Shown: one piece after another, positions 25,395 to 38,452 of the stretch | How the letters are laid out: each line of letters begins with the position of its first letter | Position numbering within the stretch: the stretch's first letter is position 1 | Origin: Trochalopteron elliotii | Taxonomy: Eukaryota; Chordata; Aves; Passeriformes; Leiothrichidae | Reading direction: 5' to 3' | Assembly (NCBI GenBank): GCA_024734555.1 | Contig: JANPWX010000097.1 | Coordinates: forward strand, 6,029,369 to 6,093,368 | DNA length: 64,000 nt | Made by a program: the position numbers and the translations under genes | The notes under the pieces: model-generated | Told to the model about the DNA's origin: nothing | The model's input: the letters and a program-made list of their open reading frames with translations, nothing else | The model's database searches: none

Positions 25395-28029
25395 TCTGAA
25401 TAAAGAATGCTCAGTCATCTACAGTTTCCTCCCTCACTCTGAGAGAGATTGCAGTCCAGAATGGAAACAGGACACCTATCATGGCAGTGATGGTGAATAG
25501 CGAAGTTATCAGCTTCTGAAACAAATGGTGAAAAAGAAAAAAAAAAAGAGAGAGAGAATCTGCCAGATCAGACATAAACACAAGAGTCATTACTTCTCTG
25601 AGAAAAACTACCTGTATTCTGTTTGGTATCTCAGTGATGTCTGAACTATCTCAAAAGCAAAGGAGTGTTAGTATGCAAACAAGAAAAGAAGAAAAAAATA
25701 GTGAAGTTTTGTGTGACAGAAATTGGAAACTCAGACTCTTGTGCAAACACAAAGTAGTGACAGTCCTTTGCAATTGCCCTGTTTGACATCAGCCCCTTGG
25801 TGTGCTTTGTCCTGTATCACCAGTACCTCACTGACCATGAAGGGTGCCAGGCTGACAGCCAGCCAGAGGACCTCCACTGTAGTGCCCTTTGCAGAACTGG
25901 CTGGAGCTGAAATGCATAAAAGTAGAACTACTTTTCATTTTTCATTTAAAAAATAACCCCCTCCTTTTTCTGGATCTGGGAAGAGACAAAGGTAAAATAA
26001 AGTCTGGATCATAAGGAATAACAAATTGCCAGCTCCAGTGAATTATCAGTAACATGAATGTCATTATTTTTAATTAATGATGCATCTCAAAGAAACTACT
26101 AAGTGTGCACATTACTTTCTGTTAGTGCACATTAGTGCATGGTAGAATGTAGGGAAAAGCTAACCAGTCTTCCTTAAATTTAGAATTCTTGTATTTGGAA
26201 AACCTTGCAATATTCTGAGCTTCTATATGCAAGTTGTAACATTTATTGTACCTTACTGTATTTTGCTCCATCTCAATACAGTTCTGCAGCAGTCAGCAAA
26301 GAGACTACTCCGAGTTCTTCCCAGTTACAAATTTTCCAAAGGAAATTCATTTTCCAGGGTCATTTAAAATATATGTTATATTCCAAGCTGTTAGCGGATA
26401 CTTTTCTTTGAACTGGTTTCAATCTTTGTTCTCCAGCAGCCAACTCACTTGCAAAGAGTAGTTCCATGGCCTGTTATTCACATGCAAGATCCCAGCAACA
26501 CTACAGAACTCACTGAAGATGTGTGATATGGAATCACTTCCCCAGCAGACCGATCCTGCCTCCATAAACTTGCCATTAAAGGTAATTACCTACATCCCCC
26601 ATCTAGAAGTCTGTAGAGGAAACACTAACTTTGAAGGCTCTCCATTTTATTCTCTGGGAATATTTGAGCAATTCCTATTTGCAGCAACACTAAAATGCCT
26701 ATGGAAAGGTGTGTAAATAGCTTAAGTTGATTGATCAAGAGCTAAGACTACTTTTTTTTCATTCTCCTGTCAGTTTTCAGACACCTCTAGGTAATGAAAA
26801 TACAGTTAACCCTTGGGATTTAGAATTGTACCACATGCCACAGATTCAGCTAAAAACGCTTTAGCTGCTGGACCACAATGTCATATTAAGCACATGCCAA
26901 TTCCCTGAACCACTGCTCAACCCTCAGACAGACCATTTCTTTTTCTAACCATCATAACTGATTATGGATAGTGAGTGATTCAAGAGGAAAGCAGCAAGCA
27001 CTGCATCCTGGCAGTGAGAAAAGCTAAACCTGTTCATTCATTCCATGGCTGAATTTGTCCCTTCCTGCTATCTGCCAAGGGTGACGGATGAAACATTGTG
27101 TTAACCTGATGTAATTAAAAGATAGACCTAGCGGGGGACAATACAAGCGACAGCTGTCAAAACAAAGTGCAGGCACAACATTTAAGCGTCTCTTATCAGT
27201 GTTTATTCATTCATAGGTTGGACTAATAGAGAAGAGCTTGTGTACAGCTGCAAATGCATATCTGTACTTGGGAAGACAAGTGGTCCTTGCAGGTTTCTCA
27301 TGGAGCTGTGCAACACTGGTGCTGATTGTTAACACACCAGCTCAGTACTTTGTATCTAAGACTAGCTCTAGACAGTGTTTTATATTTGCAGTGTTACGCC
27401 TCACAGAAGTGGATCCCAATGATTCTTTGCTCAGCAGTCCTGTTACTCCATCTCAGTGATAACCAGTGGACTTCACTCAGCAGAAATTGTACCTTCAATC
27501 TTCAGCTATGACCATTTCTGGCTGGACAGTGCTGCCCTTGTGGTTAAATACAAGTACTACAAATGAGGAGTGTTTGGCCAGATTTTACTCTTTGTAGCAG
27601 GGATGGTCAGGAAAACCACTGCTCTGTCTTACAATGGTAGCTTGGGTGACTACTTGGCTGCCTTCAACTGGCAGCAGCACTCATCCCAATTCTTCAAGAT
27701 CAGTTTCTTAAGGAGAACTGTAGGATTCAATCCAAATTGAAAATGAGTCTTCCACACTTCAGTCTGAGGAACGAATTCTAGTGTCTGAGCCATTTCTCTG
27801 GCTCCAGTCACAGGGAATGCTTCCAAGTACCCTACACAGCCCAATACGTGCTCCCCTTGCAGACCACAGGTTTGCCATTCCTGTTACTGTTCCACTCTGT
27901 CACAAAGAAGCCAAAGGTTACTCTTAGATGGATGAAGCTAAATGTCACACTAACCTACAGAAATACATTCAAAGAAATTTCTAAAACTTCTACTTTGTGA
28001 CATGCTGAATTAATGCATCCATTTTTGGT
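25395..28029. other. Intergenic, no gene seen
   Basis: About 2.6 kb without a recognisable gene. It holds a purine tract near 25529-25558 (A-rich, then GAGAGAGA). A segment at about 27065-27240 has closely spaced transcription-factor-like words and is reported as a finding. Confidence 0.55.
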
Positions 28030-28405
28030 AGCCCACTTCAAGGAAGAGATCTAGAGAACAGCAGGTTATGATCAAAGGAATGGGGGAGATTTAATCTGGA
28101 AAAGAGAAGACAAAGGGAAAACTGTAACAACTGTGTGCATAAAATGCCAATGTAAAGCAGGGAACTCTTCCCAATGCCTGTTGCAATAGAACAGAACTAA
28201 TGGCTTTGGTTGCACAAGGGAGATGCAAATTTGACAAAATGAAGGCTTTCTAGTGGGAAGGTTAGTTTAGCATTCAAAGACTGTGTGTGGAAAATGTGGA
28301 ATCTCTATCAGTGGAGGCTTTTAAGAGGAGATTAGACAATCATCTGGTCAGAACAGTTAAAGGGGAGTGGATTCAAGAAGCTGCCAGAGTTTTTATTGAT
28401 CCTAT
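28030..28405 (+). mobile_element. Old CR1-type LINE 3' relic (plus strand)
   Basis: The order of blocks matches the 3' region of ancient CR1 elements: AGCCCACTTCAAGGAAGA (about 28030), GAACAGAACTAATGGCTT (about 28189-28206), GCACAAGGGAGATGCAAATTTGACA, and then GTGGAATCTCTATCAGTGGAGG (about 28297) followed by CTTTTAAGAGGAGATTAGACAATCATCTGGTCAGAAC-like text. The terminal repeats are lost. The CR1 protein frame is not included. A 72-codon open frame over the right half is part of this element's UTR and is not a gene. Confidence 0.72.
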
Positions 28406-30339
28406 ATTTACAGTCCTAGGAAAGATTTACTGGGTTGTTTTAGTGGCAACTGCATGGTTCAGACTCCTGCTGGCAAGGATGACATTCAAGAAAAGCAATG
28501 GGTAAAACAGCTCAAAATGGATGTTTCCACATTTGCTTGCATACTACTGTGATGACTGAAACTGCTCAAACTTTTGTGTGTTAACCCACCAAAACAATGC
28601 TTTTTTGTTTCAAAATGTGCGGGGCTGTAAGTGGAAGAAGGTATGGATGTTAGGCATCATGAAACCTCAATCCTAGAAGCCTCAATCCTAGAAGCTCCTG
28701 AGTGGTTTCCCTTTTGATTTTATGATCACAATAAAGTTCAGATACACACACACAAATATGAAATAGAAGGAATTAATGATATACTTTTATAACACAAAAA
28801 CTAAATTTGAGCACACAGGATGCACTCATAATGATCTCAGTTCCACAAGCCTCACTCATGCAGGTAATCCCCTGAAATCTGAAGGTAGAGAACCCATGAA
28901 GAAACAGCACAGCTCATCAAAACAGGAGTCAGGACTATGAGATTTGCAAGGCCAAGGCACCAGTTCATACCAGTAAGCTACTACTCTTTCATGACATCCT
29001 TGTAACTACTGGCAGCTGGAAAAAGGAAGATGCTATCTGGAATGAAAATCAGAGATTAGGCAAAATTTATTTCGCTGCTGCCAATGAAAACATCAACACA
29101 GGAGGCCAGATTTTAAAAAAGAACATGTGTCAATATGCGGATATGCATGTGTTATCTCTTAACACTGGGTGTTCCCCACTGCTCTATGTAATTTAAAGAT
29201 CTGCTGCCATCAATAACTTATGTATCCAGTCTTGTGCTCCATTGTTACATCTTACTGTTCTTATTTTCAAGGACAGTTTCACATTTTGAGACATATTTTT
29301 GTAAGGGAAATCCCTGCTGAACTTTTCCTGTAGTGCTTTTTTTTCTTCTGAACTTTCGACCTAACTATAAATGGATTTTAGGTTACAGTATTTAATGCAT
29401 GTATCAAGACAAGGCCTCATCTGAAACTTCCTCATCATTCCTTTCCCACACTTCCTCCCCTAGGCTTCACACTAGATTTCAGGATTAAATTTTTTTTACC
29501 TGACAGTACAAAGTGAGTCACTCTTTGGAAACTCTTCTTGCAGTGAAAAAGGAGTTTTAGTGGTAGTCTAACATGCCTTCAAAAAGCACAGAGAAAAAGC
29601 ATCTCTGTTTTATGACTCCCATTTGCCCATGCAGCACACATTTCAGAACACATCACATGCTCAGCAAGGGATCATCTGGTCTCAAAGTATTATTCCCACT
29701 GTGGGCATTAAATGAAATTAGCAGGTGGCAAGAAGTTCAGCGCAGATGAGAGATTCTTGATGATACAATACATGGTTAAGCTGCAAAACATCTTAGCAGG
29801 ACTAGGTGTAGAAGTGTGTACGTGTTCAAAATTGAAAAATTCGCAATGAAAATCTGCCAAGGACTCCTGAATACAAAGTTACCACCATTGTCTTTAGGGA
29901 GTACCTGAGCCTGGACCAAAATCCCTGGATTTTTGAGGAGTACTCTGTGGAGGGATCACTACAGGTTTGCTGTGTTCTTATATTCCTCTCCAGTCTTCCC
30001 CAGCTGACTATCACCAGTAACAGGATAGTGATTAGATGAACCTTTCTCCTGTCTTTGGGGGGCTCTTTGCATTTTCTTACACAGAACTGCTTGTAGATGA
30101 TAGAAGGTGGACTCTGCCCCATTTGTTCCCATTTCATGCAAGCAGATTAGTCTCAGCTACAAAGTGGACAATACAGTGCAGGCCCCATGAAATGTCAGGT
30201 AGGGAGCACAGGACGCGCTCCTTGCCGCGAGTGCAGCCTCTCACGTGTTTGCAGCACAGCAACACGTCTGGCTCGGAGTGCCCACAGTGCATCCAGCAGC
30301 CTCAAGGCAATGGCTCTGCTGAATGGCTCCATCTGCCAT
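28406..30339. other. Intergenic, no gene seen
   Basis: About 1.9 kb. It contains an exact 15-base tandem duplication at 28665-28694 and a short CA run near 28745. The overlapping frames near 29.8-30.3 kb show no recognised domain. Confidence 0.55.
28665..28694 (+). repeat. Tandem duplication, 15 bp x 2
   Basis: CCTCAATCCTAGAAG occurs twice back to back (28665-28679 and 28680-28694) with no mismatch. This is consistent with recent replication slippage. Confidence 0.9.
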
Positions 30340-30430
30340 GGAATCATAGAACCATAGCTTTGGGCTTGGCTTGGAATGGACCTTGAAGATTAGCTAGTTC
30401 CAATCCTCCTGTCCTCACTTTGGGGTTGGA
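30340..30430 (-). mobile_element. CR1 LINE 3'-terminal fragment (minus strand)
   Basis: The + strand shows GAATCATAGAACCATAG, the reverse complement of the CR1 terminal repeat, followed by GGCTTGGAATGGACCTTGAAG and ATTAGCTAGTTCCAATCCTCC. This is the standard start of an inverted bird CR1 3' UTR. Only about 90 bases are kept, so it is a severely 5'-truncated insertion. It overlaps the end of a chance open frame. Confidence 0.8.
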
Positions 30431-33400
30431 ACAATGCAATACTGTGCGTGGGGAGCAGCAAGGACACGCATTGCAGCGTGGGAGGTATCTTGGCAGGGGA
30501 CATTGCTCAGGAAAGGCATACAGCAGTCAAAGGCACGCTCCCAGCTGCAGCCTAGCACACTCCCCTACCTTATCATATCAACAATGTGACTGTTCTGAAA
30601 CCCCTTAGGTCCAGGATCTGTGCCTCAGTTTCCCCTGAAAGTAATATAGGCACAAATAATTCATGACATCACATCTTGAGCTTGACATACTTTCAAAAAC
30701 ACTCAAAAAGCAAACAAAAAACCCCTCTTGTCATAGCAATTATCCCACTGTTAACCCAAAGCTGAGGCTTTTAAAATCTGGTGGTGGTGCTGGGTAATTT
30801 GCCCTGGTTCTAGAAGTACTGTGACTCCTACTGATAGCAGCCACATCCCTTAATTCAAAGTCATGCACAGCCCATATATGGTGGGTAGAAAGAACCAAGA
30901 GAAGGTGTCCACTAAGGAAACCACCAAACCATTCCTTCGGTGAGCTGCAATGGGCCTGCCTCACACAGTGTAACTGTAGACAGACAGACAGACAGGTCTC
31001 TCCAGACCTATTTAAAGCACGGTACAGAAATTAAACAGCTGCCTATCCTTTTCTTTTTGCTCTCCTGCCTTCTCTTCTCTCTTATACAATGAACACTGTG
31101 GAACAGAAAGTTCAGCCAAAGCAAACCTCACTTAGACCAAGAGTTTGATGTTGGACAGTTGAAAGTGAAGCTCCCAAATTCACAAGAAAACACCCAACAG
31201 AGCTCTCTTCAAGAGCACTACTGGGATGACAACTTTTGTGTCAGCCAATAACAAAGGAACAACCACCACCATCAGAGTTACAAGTAGCCCAGTGTTGAGA
31301 TGAGGAAGCTGGTGCCCATCAGTGGGTCTATGCTGTCAGTGGGACCGGCAGTGGAGAGCAAGCACCCACCCCATGAGCATTTGATGGCTCTTACTAGAGA
31401 ATATATATGAGCCCCAAAATAACTAACTCAAGAGATGGAAGTCAGTGAAAACAGTTAATGCAAGCCTCTGTGATGTAAATTGCCTTTACTGCATTAGGGG
31501 AATTAATTAGTCATATTATTCTGGGGATACTGTATTTGGTTGTGCTCATCCTCAGAGCTCTGAGCCTTCAAAATATGCTATTTGGAAAAGCCAATTTCAA
31601 ACCATTTCCTAAAGAACAAACTCTTATTTGTGCATATTTGCCCAAACAGATTTAAAATGAATTCCCAAGTCTTTGCAGACTTCACACAATTCATCAATTT
31701 CTCATGATCAGTCTGGGGAGGTGCAGAGAAGGCTCATGGTACTTTCATGTTTTCTCATTAAAAAACACCCATTGGTACATTAATAAGACAAGAGCATCTC
31801 AGCAGGACATGTAGCTATGTGACATTTCAAGCCTTTTGAAGAAAATGCACAGAAAGGAAATGAACCCCAGCAGCTACAGCCAGCAAGACAACAAGTAAAT
31901 GAGCTTTTCTTGCAGAGAACAAAGAGACAGGGTGCCAGGAATGGATGAAGTGAAGATATGACAGAAGAGGGGAGATCGTTCTGCCTGAGACCCTCATTAG
32001 TATCAACAGACTGGAAAGAATAAAACACTTCAGAGGTCAAGCTGTCCTGATGAGTCCATCTCACTTAGGCTAGGATAAAAGACACCAAAAAAACACTGTT
32101 TTGTTCTTTCCTGTGTATCACACCCCCTAGTGATCCCCATTCTGAAAGGGCTAAACAAACTCTTTACATTTATTGAGTGTATGTATTACAGTCTGTTTAT
32201 TTTTAAAGTTTTAGCTTCAGAGTAGCCCTGGTACTCTGGGTAGGGCAGGGTAGGGTAGGACAAAGACAGAGTAAACCTTGTCTCATGGTAGGATTCTAGA
32301 AACCAGTATTCCTTGAATTTGTTACATATCTCAATTTTTTTGCAGACATGCCTCTCTACTTGGGCCTATCCATCTATACAGGCCTATCCTTCCCTTCTTT
32401 CAAACAAACTTTGTTTGAAACCACACAAACCATGCCTACACAGCTATCAGCAGTAAATGCCCCCCTTTGATGCCACTGCCATATTGACCAGCACTTCTCC
32501 ACTGGGAGCAGCTGTTAAGCCCCACCAGACTGTGAGAGTGAAAAGCATCTGCAAATATTGGCTACAAGTCTAAATACTGACTCACCTGCTCTAGAGCAGC
32601 TGCTGGCAGTAAAAGCAAATAAATGCATGCTTTCCAGAAATATTTCCTAGTAGAGAAAAATTGTTTTAAAACATAGATTCAGTTCTTCAAGACTGCCTTT
32701 CTATAAACCCCCCAGTTTGAGAAATACAAGTTTAGTCTGTACCTGGGCGAATGCATTCCCCACCTTGCTGAACCTCCTTCACCTTTATTTGAAGGGTATC
32801 TCCCTCTAGCAAAAAGAAAGCAGAAACCTTTTATGTATTCACTTCAATAGTTTTCACTTATTCCTGTGTGCTTGGTGGCCATCCTTCCAAGTAGCCTCCA
32901 TACTTTGTTAACATCCTGGATTTATTAATCCCATTTTACAGTTTGTTGAACTTTCCCTCTAACCCTTCTCTTTGACCAAGAAATTCAACTTTTACAGTCA
33001 AAAGTAGAGAAACATTTTAATATCTTATATTTTCCATCATATGCCCCCACGCCTTTTAGATATATTTGCATATTTTTAGAATGTAACTTGTTTGGGTAGT
33101 GCCCATAAAACATATCATATTCTTGTGTTTGTTTGGTTGGTTTTTTTAAACCTTGTGTTCTTTCCACGGAGGAGAAAAGTACTCTCACAGAACACGACAT
33201 AACATAACCAAACCTTCCAATTTATTGCACTGTTTGGGAAACTTCCACTCAACAAACTGGATAGTACCTGTTTTATCTGCATTAGAAATGCTGAAGTACA
33301 ATAGTATAATGTACATTTCCAAAACATTTTCCTCCTGATAAAAAAATCCACATTTAGTTTCTAACAAGGGACATGCTTGCATGCCTTGGTCAAATTGCCT

Positions 33401-33542
33401 TCATATTTTTAAAAAAGTTTTAAAAATGCTTCAATTAATGTTAAAAAGGCTTTAGTCTTATAAAACATACCTCAAATTTCAATATATGTGGATACATTTT
33501 TTCAAACATAGGAAACTGGAAAGTGAAATTGCTGGAACTTGC

Positions 33543-33608
33543 CATAAAAACAAAATCAAACCCAAAACTAACCAAACCAAACCAAAAAACAACAACAAAA
33601 AAAACCCC
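33543..33608 (+). repeat. A/C-rich low-complexity tract
   Basis: The + strand is almost free of G and T over about 65 bases, made of AAAAC / AAACC / AACA units ending in CCCC. It is simple sequence with no clean repeat period. It creates a lysine/asparagine-rich chance frame. Confidence 0.75.
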
Positions 33609-36231
33609 TGCATTTTAAAAGGTAAAAATACAGAATTTTTCATTAAAAGATCTGTTTTTCACCTCAAATAAAATTCCTACATAGTTTTGGGACTTGTGAC
33701 TTTTTATGGTTGTTTGCTTTTCATAAAAATCAAGCATTTTCCTGAGGAAAATAAGCAATTCCCTGATCAGTTCTTTGAAGCATCTTGGATTATCTGTCCA
33801 TACTTGTCACATACAAAAAAAGAATCAAGATATCCCACAAATGGCTTCTTACATACTGACAGTAGTATTAGCAGGCAGATGCAAATAATTAATTTATGAG
33901 CTGATATTTATTGTCTTTTCAAAGTGATTAGGAATGTGAAGTATGTGAAGTGTGTGAAGTAGTGGAACTTACTAGCCTTAAGGAACTTTTTAGCACAGCC
34001 AGCTCAAAGCACAGCACTCATGTCCAGAAAACCCGAAGACAACTAACAGAAAAAAAGTACATGGATGGGAGGCATTCAGAAACAGTATTCCTATATCAAA
34101 GTTAAGTTGGAAGAAAGTAAATACTGGCTTTTATTTTGGTATGACATTAAGAAACAAACGTGATTTTTGATACAAAGTGCTTCAAGTTAACTCTTTGCTA
34201 TTAAACTGCAAATAAACTTTCAGTAAGAACTCCCACAAATCCAGTATTATATTTGCAATAGTGCTGACAGTCATCAGAGCAGCAGTTTATAGTATGTTGG
34301 GCTGGCAGACAAGAGCTACAGACAATAAAGGAAATGTATTTCCAGAAAACTATAACTTGCAAAAAGAATTGTTTAGGTCATATCTAAGCTTGTTTTCCTT
34401 AGATGCACAATCAGAAAATACTGTTTCCTGTGCCAACTCCTAGAAAAGAAATATTAATATTTTTCTTCCTCGGTTATAATAACCAGTTAATAAATGGGTT
34501 AATAATAATGTTCTTCTTGCAAAATTCTGATTTGCTGCATTCTCACCAGAAATTCTCTATAGATACCAAACATGCCATTGGTTTTGATGAGTAATCAAAC
34601 TAAAAAGTCCACTGAATTATTTTCTTTCCATTAAAAAATAAATGACTTTTGGGGTAGTTTAAGGAAGGTGACAGTCCATTTCTACTCTAAGGTACAATAT
34701 GAGCAGTGTTCACACCTCTGGTTAAGGGCAATAAGTGCTTCTACTCCTAAGCAGAGAGACTGAATGAAAAAAATGCCTACTAGGGTGCCAGGCTGTGGAG
34801 GAACTTCTGGTAGATCTGATGTTTAAACTAACACTTCCAAACTGTTCCCCACCTAGAACTGAATGACACTATTTGGATAATAAATTGAAATCCGAAGCAC
34901 ATCTATTTTCCTTCCAGTAGTCTGAACTGTTTATAATAACCCCCTTCAGACACTAAAAGCAGACATCAGTTCCTACAAGAAGCCACATCAAATACACATT
35001 ATTCAAATACCCATGAATTATCCTTGTAACAATTTGAAATGGCTGCAGGAAAAAGTCCAAGGAGATATAATGAAGGTCATTAAAAACAAGGAAGACAAAC
35101 ACTGCACACCACCACACAACCTGCTCTAGACAGCAGCACCTCTGGAAGGAGCTCTGTCATGTTGAACCTACAAGCTGAAATAGTAGTATGGTGCTGTCCC
35201 AGAGAGAGAACACATCAAACAAGAAGAAAAACATGGCACCAACTTATACTAGTCTCAACTGTTGTGTGCTGAGAGTACTGCCTCCCTCTAAACCACACTC
35301 TTCTAAAGAAATATTTTATGAACTATTTTCCTATTTTTGCTCTTTATTCTTTAACTGTTGACATATGGGAAGTTTGAACTATCCATTGCCAGTTTCAAGA
35401 GGCATCTAGTTTACATTTGAGTCTTTCTATATGTATCCTATATATGATCTCTACATATCTTTTAAAATCCTTTAATTTAAACAACTAATTAACAATTAAC
35501 AATGACAAATTAAACAAAATTTGATATAGATGTCAACAAGTAAAACATGCCACTGGATAAGTGAAGAAGATCACAGAGTGTGACATTATACTGGCTTTTT
35601 TCCTAAGTGTACTCTTGCTGTAAAATGGCACAAAGTCTGTCCACAGTTTTTTATTTTTCTTGTGGATACACTAAATAAGGGGGTCTCTCTCCCTCCTCCT
35701 TGGCTTCTTCCTGAAGCTTATAGGATTATTACCTCCCTGAGATCAATGGCCTCCTGCCAATCTGCCTGAACATATTAGTCTACCTCAAAAGTTGTTCATG
35801 AAGCAAGTAGATATGATCCCAAAAACCTGCTTGACTCATGAAAAAATGCTGTAAGAAGACAAGACAGCTGTGTAGAGGTAGAAGATACTCTTGTACCCCT
35901 TCACACTGCACTGAGAGAGATGTAAAAAAAATCCAGCGCCAGAAACACTTTCAAAATCCGGTCTGAGAAAACAGCATGACACAGCACTTGTGCCCCCAGA
36001 TAAAGAACCCCCTATAGATTTTTCTACAGCCATGCTCTCCGTGGGATTTGGTTGTGTTTTGTGGCTGCTGTGAGATAGCAAGGAGCCAGGGACCAGCAAA
36101 ACACCTCACAGAGTCACCCCCAACCTAAACCAAATAGACTTTTAGAGCAGGACTGAATCATTATTTCTCAATTAGGGGCAGGACTTGCAATTTTTATAAT
36201 TTGTCTGACATTTTCCTTGCTGTGTACAGGC

Positions 36232-36316
36232 ACCCATCTTTGCTTTTACTTAAAAAAAATTAAAAATAAAAGCAACTTTGCTTTTTTTTTCTAACCCATC
36301 TTTGCTTTTACTTAAA
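36232..36316 (+). repeat. Direct repeat, 23 bp, 62 bp apart
   Basis: ACCCATCTTTGCTTTTACTT plus AAA occurs at 36232-36254 and again at 36294-36316. The spacer is A-rich and then T-rich. It is consistent with a local segmental duplication of about 62 bases, of which the spacer has partly diverged. Confidence 0.85.
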
Positions 36317-37479
36317 TTATCTGTATCTTCCCTGAATGAAGGGGCAGGATATATTTCTTAACAATCTACATCACCCTGTTCTTCGAAAGTTTGCTAGTGC
36401 AATAAAAATGAACCCTAAATGGTCAGTATTAAATGAATTCACAGAAGGTCTCTAAAGCACAATACAGTAAATCAGTCTGTACTGTGTGAAAGTGTGACAG
36501 AGACCCCACAATTGTGGAAAACTCAGAAAGTATTGTTGGAACTTTCTGACAGCTGCATTCATATGCAAGGACTTTTTGTCCACAGAGCAAGAAAAACAAG
36601 ACAAAAATGCACTTCCTTCACAGACTTAAGGACAGTGAGAACAAGTTAATGTAAGTCCTCTGTACCAGAATAGGGAAGATAAGTTGTTGGGGTTTTTTCA
36701 CATCTTCACCCCACAAGAAAAAGCATGGAATATTTTAAGTAGATTTGTAGTCCTCTGTGGCTAACACATACTGGTTTGAGGACAGTCAGTTTCTATTATT
36801 GGGGGTGAACTCACGGACAAGCAAAGCCGTCCGTGTGTAGGGCTCTGTGGTGTTGGCCTTTGAGGAACATGGATGAAAGGCTGGGGACAAACCATTTAGC
36901 TGTGGATGCTTGAAAGAACAGGGGAGGGAGAGTTCTGAAGAGCTGATGTTTTGGTGTACGAGCCCTGACAGGTCATAAGCAATACTGTTGCTTTAACTTG
37001 TGGTTTCTATAACAAAATCAGACCTCTCCAAGGTAGTCAGGCCACATGTCCACAAAACACACTGGGAGCCAAGGGCAGGCCTCATATGCTCTGTATCCAC
37101 ATGCAGTGCAAGTAAGGTCAGCACTGCAAGATATCTTCCTGTAACTTGGAGCCTTGTTGCAATACAAAGACTGTGCTTCTCCCTTCTGGGACTATAATTT
37201 GCACATGGACAAATCTAGAGCAGATAATACCAAGTCAGGTCATGTATAGCTTTAGCATGTCTATTGCAATTGTAGAGATGCATTCCCTGAGAACTGCTCA
37301 GTTCTCAGACAGGATCAGCCCAGGATTGAACAATGGGGAGAGAAAGGCAGGACTATCAAGCAGAGGAGCCACCATCCTTCAGCTGCAGCTAGGACCATGG
37401 GAAGCCAGAGACACAAGTAACTTAGAAACTACAACACTACATCCATGAAGCTGAATGGATGATTTTCTCCTCTTCTGCA

Positions 37480-37615
37480 CCACAGAATATTCTGGATTGG
37501 AAGGAACCCACAAGGAACATCAAGCCCAGCTCTTAAGTGAATGGCCCATGGGGGCCTTGAACCTGCAACCCTGGCATTATTGGCACTATGCTTTAATCAA
37601 CTGAGCTGATCTCAG
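37480..37615 (-). mobile_element. tRNA-Ile-derived SINE with CR1 tail (TguSINE1-like), minus strand
   Basis: Read on the minus strand, the element begins with a tRNA-Ile A-box region (ATCAGCTCAGTTGATTAAAG). It continues through an anticodon loop CCAATAA and a decayed B box (GGTTCAAGGCC) to GGGCCATTCACTTAAGAG. It ends in the CR1-type tail: CTTGATGTTCCTTGTGGG, then CCTTCCAATCC, then ATATTCTGTG at 37480. The tRNA half is more complete than in the copy at 25.2 kb. The B box has lost the TCGA core, so it is unlikely to be transcribed by polymerase III. The family is described from passerines. Confidence 0.87.
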
Positions 37616-38452
37616 GGTCTGTACAATCACCTTAGTCTTGAAACATGACTAACATGTGAACTGAACACAACACTAAACAGCACTGTATTAAAAAAGAAGG
37701 ACAGGAGTCTCTTGGAGACTCTTTCTCTGAGCCCATGCATTCAAAATGTTCAAAGGGAAAAAGTGACTTCTTTTACAGCACCACTCTCTTGTGTGATTCT
37801 GGGCAGCCTAGGGAAGCTACTCACACAGCTTTGAGAATTAATACGTTTTCCCCTGTTGGACACTTTACCAGGAACAATTTCCTCCAAACCAAACTGACTG
37901 AAAAAACACTGGTTTTACGACCCAAACAAACAAAAACCTTGCTGTGATGAGCCACCAGCAAGTTAGTCCAGAAACCACAATATTAAAAGATTTATGCTAC
38001 AATAGTGACTCATAAAAGTAGGAGAGATTACTCTGACAGCGAGTAAAGTGTTTAGCTAAAATTACAGATAATAAAATCATTCCCTTCAGAGGTATTTTTT
38101 CTATGAGATGGAACAAATGCAACTAAAGCTGCTACAATAATGGATGATTTGGTATCTTTAGATGACTGCTTCAGCCAGGTCAGGTTCAAGCTGCTTCTGG
38201 ATCCTACCAGAACTTTTTTGGGTGCCTAGTGCATTGATGGGAGGCTTTCTTGTGGACAGCATCTCTTCAGCACAGCAGGCAGAAATGAAGCATAGAGTAC
38301 AAGTCAAAACATGTCAGTGGGAAGGGGAGGGAAAGAGGAGAAAAAAGGAGGAGTGGGGAAGACAGCAGTAGCCCCTGTGAGACACATTCCATCTTGCAAA
38401 ATTAAACATGATTTTTATTTTCCTGCAGCTCCCTCCTGCATTATTAAGAACA
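37616..38452. other. Intergenic, no gene seen
   Basis: About 0.8 kb between a SINE and a CR1 copy. It contains a purine-rich stretch (GGGAGGGAAAGAGGAG-like, about 38320-38360). No recognisable coding or RNA gene. Confidence 0.55.

Larger units (their letters stand above)
30431..37479. other. Intergenic, no gene seen
   Basis: About 7 kb without a recognisable gene. It includes a GACA x 4 short tandem near 30977-30994, a low-complexity A/C-rich tract at about 33543-33608, and a 23-base direct duplication at 36232/36294. The local AT content is high. No exon, RNA gene or mobile element could be supported. Confidence 0.55.
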
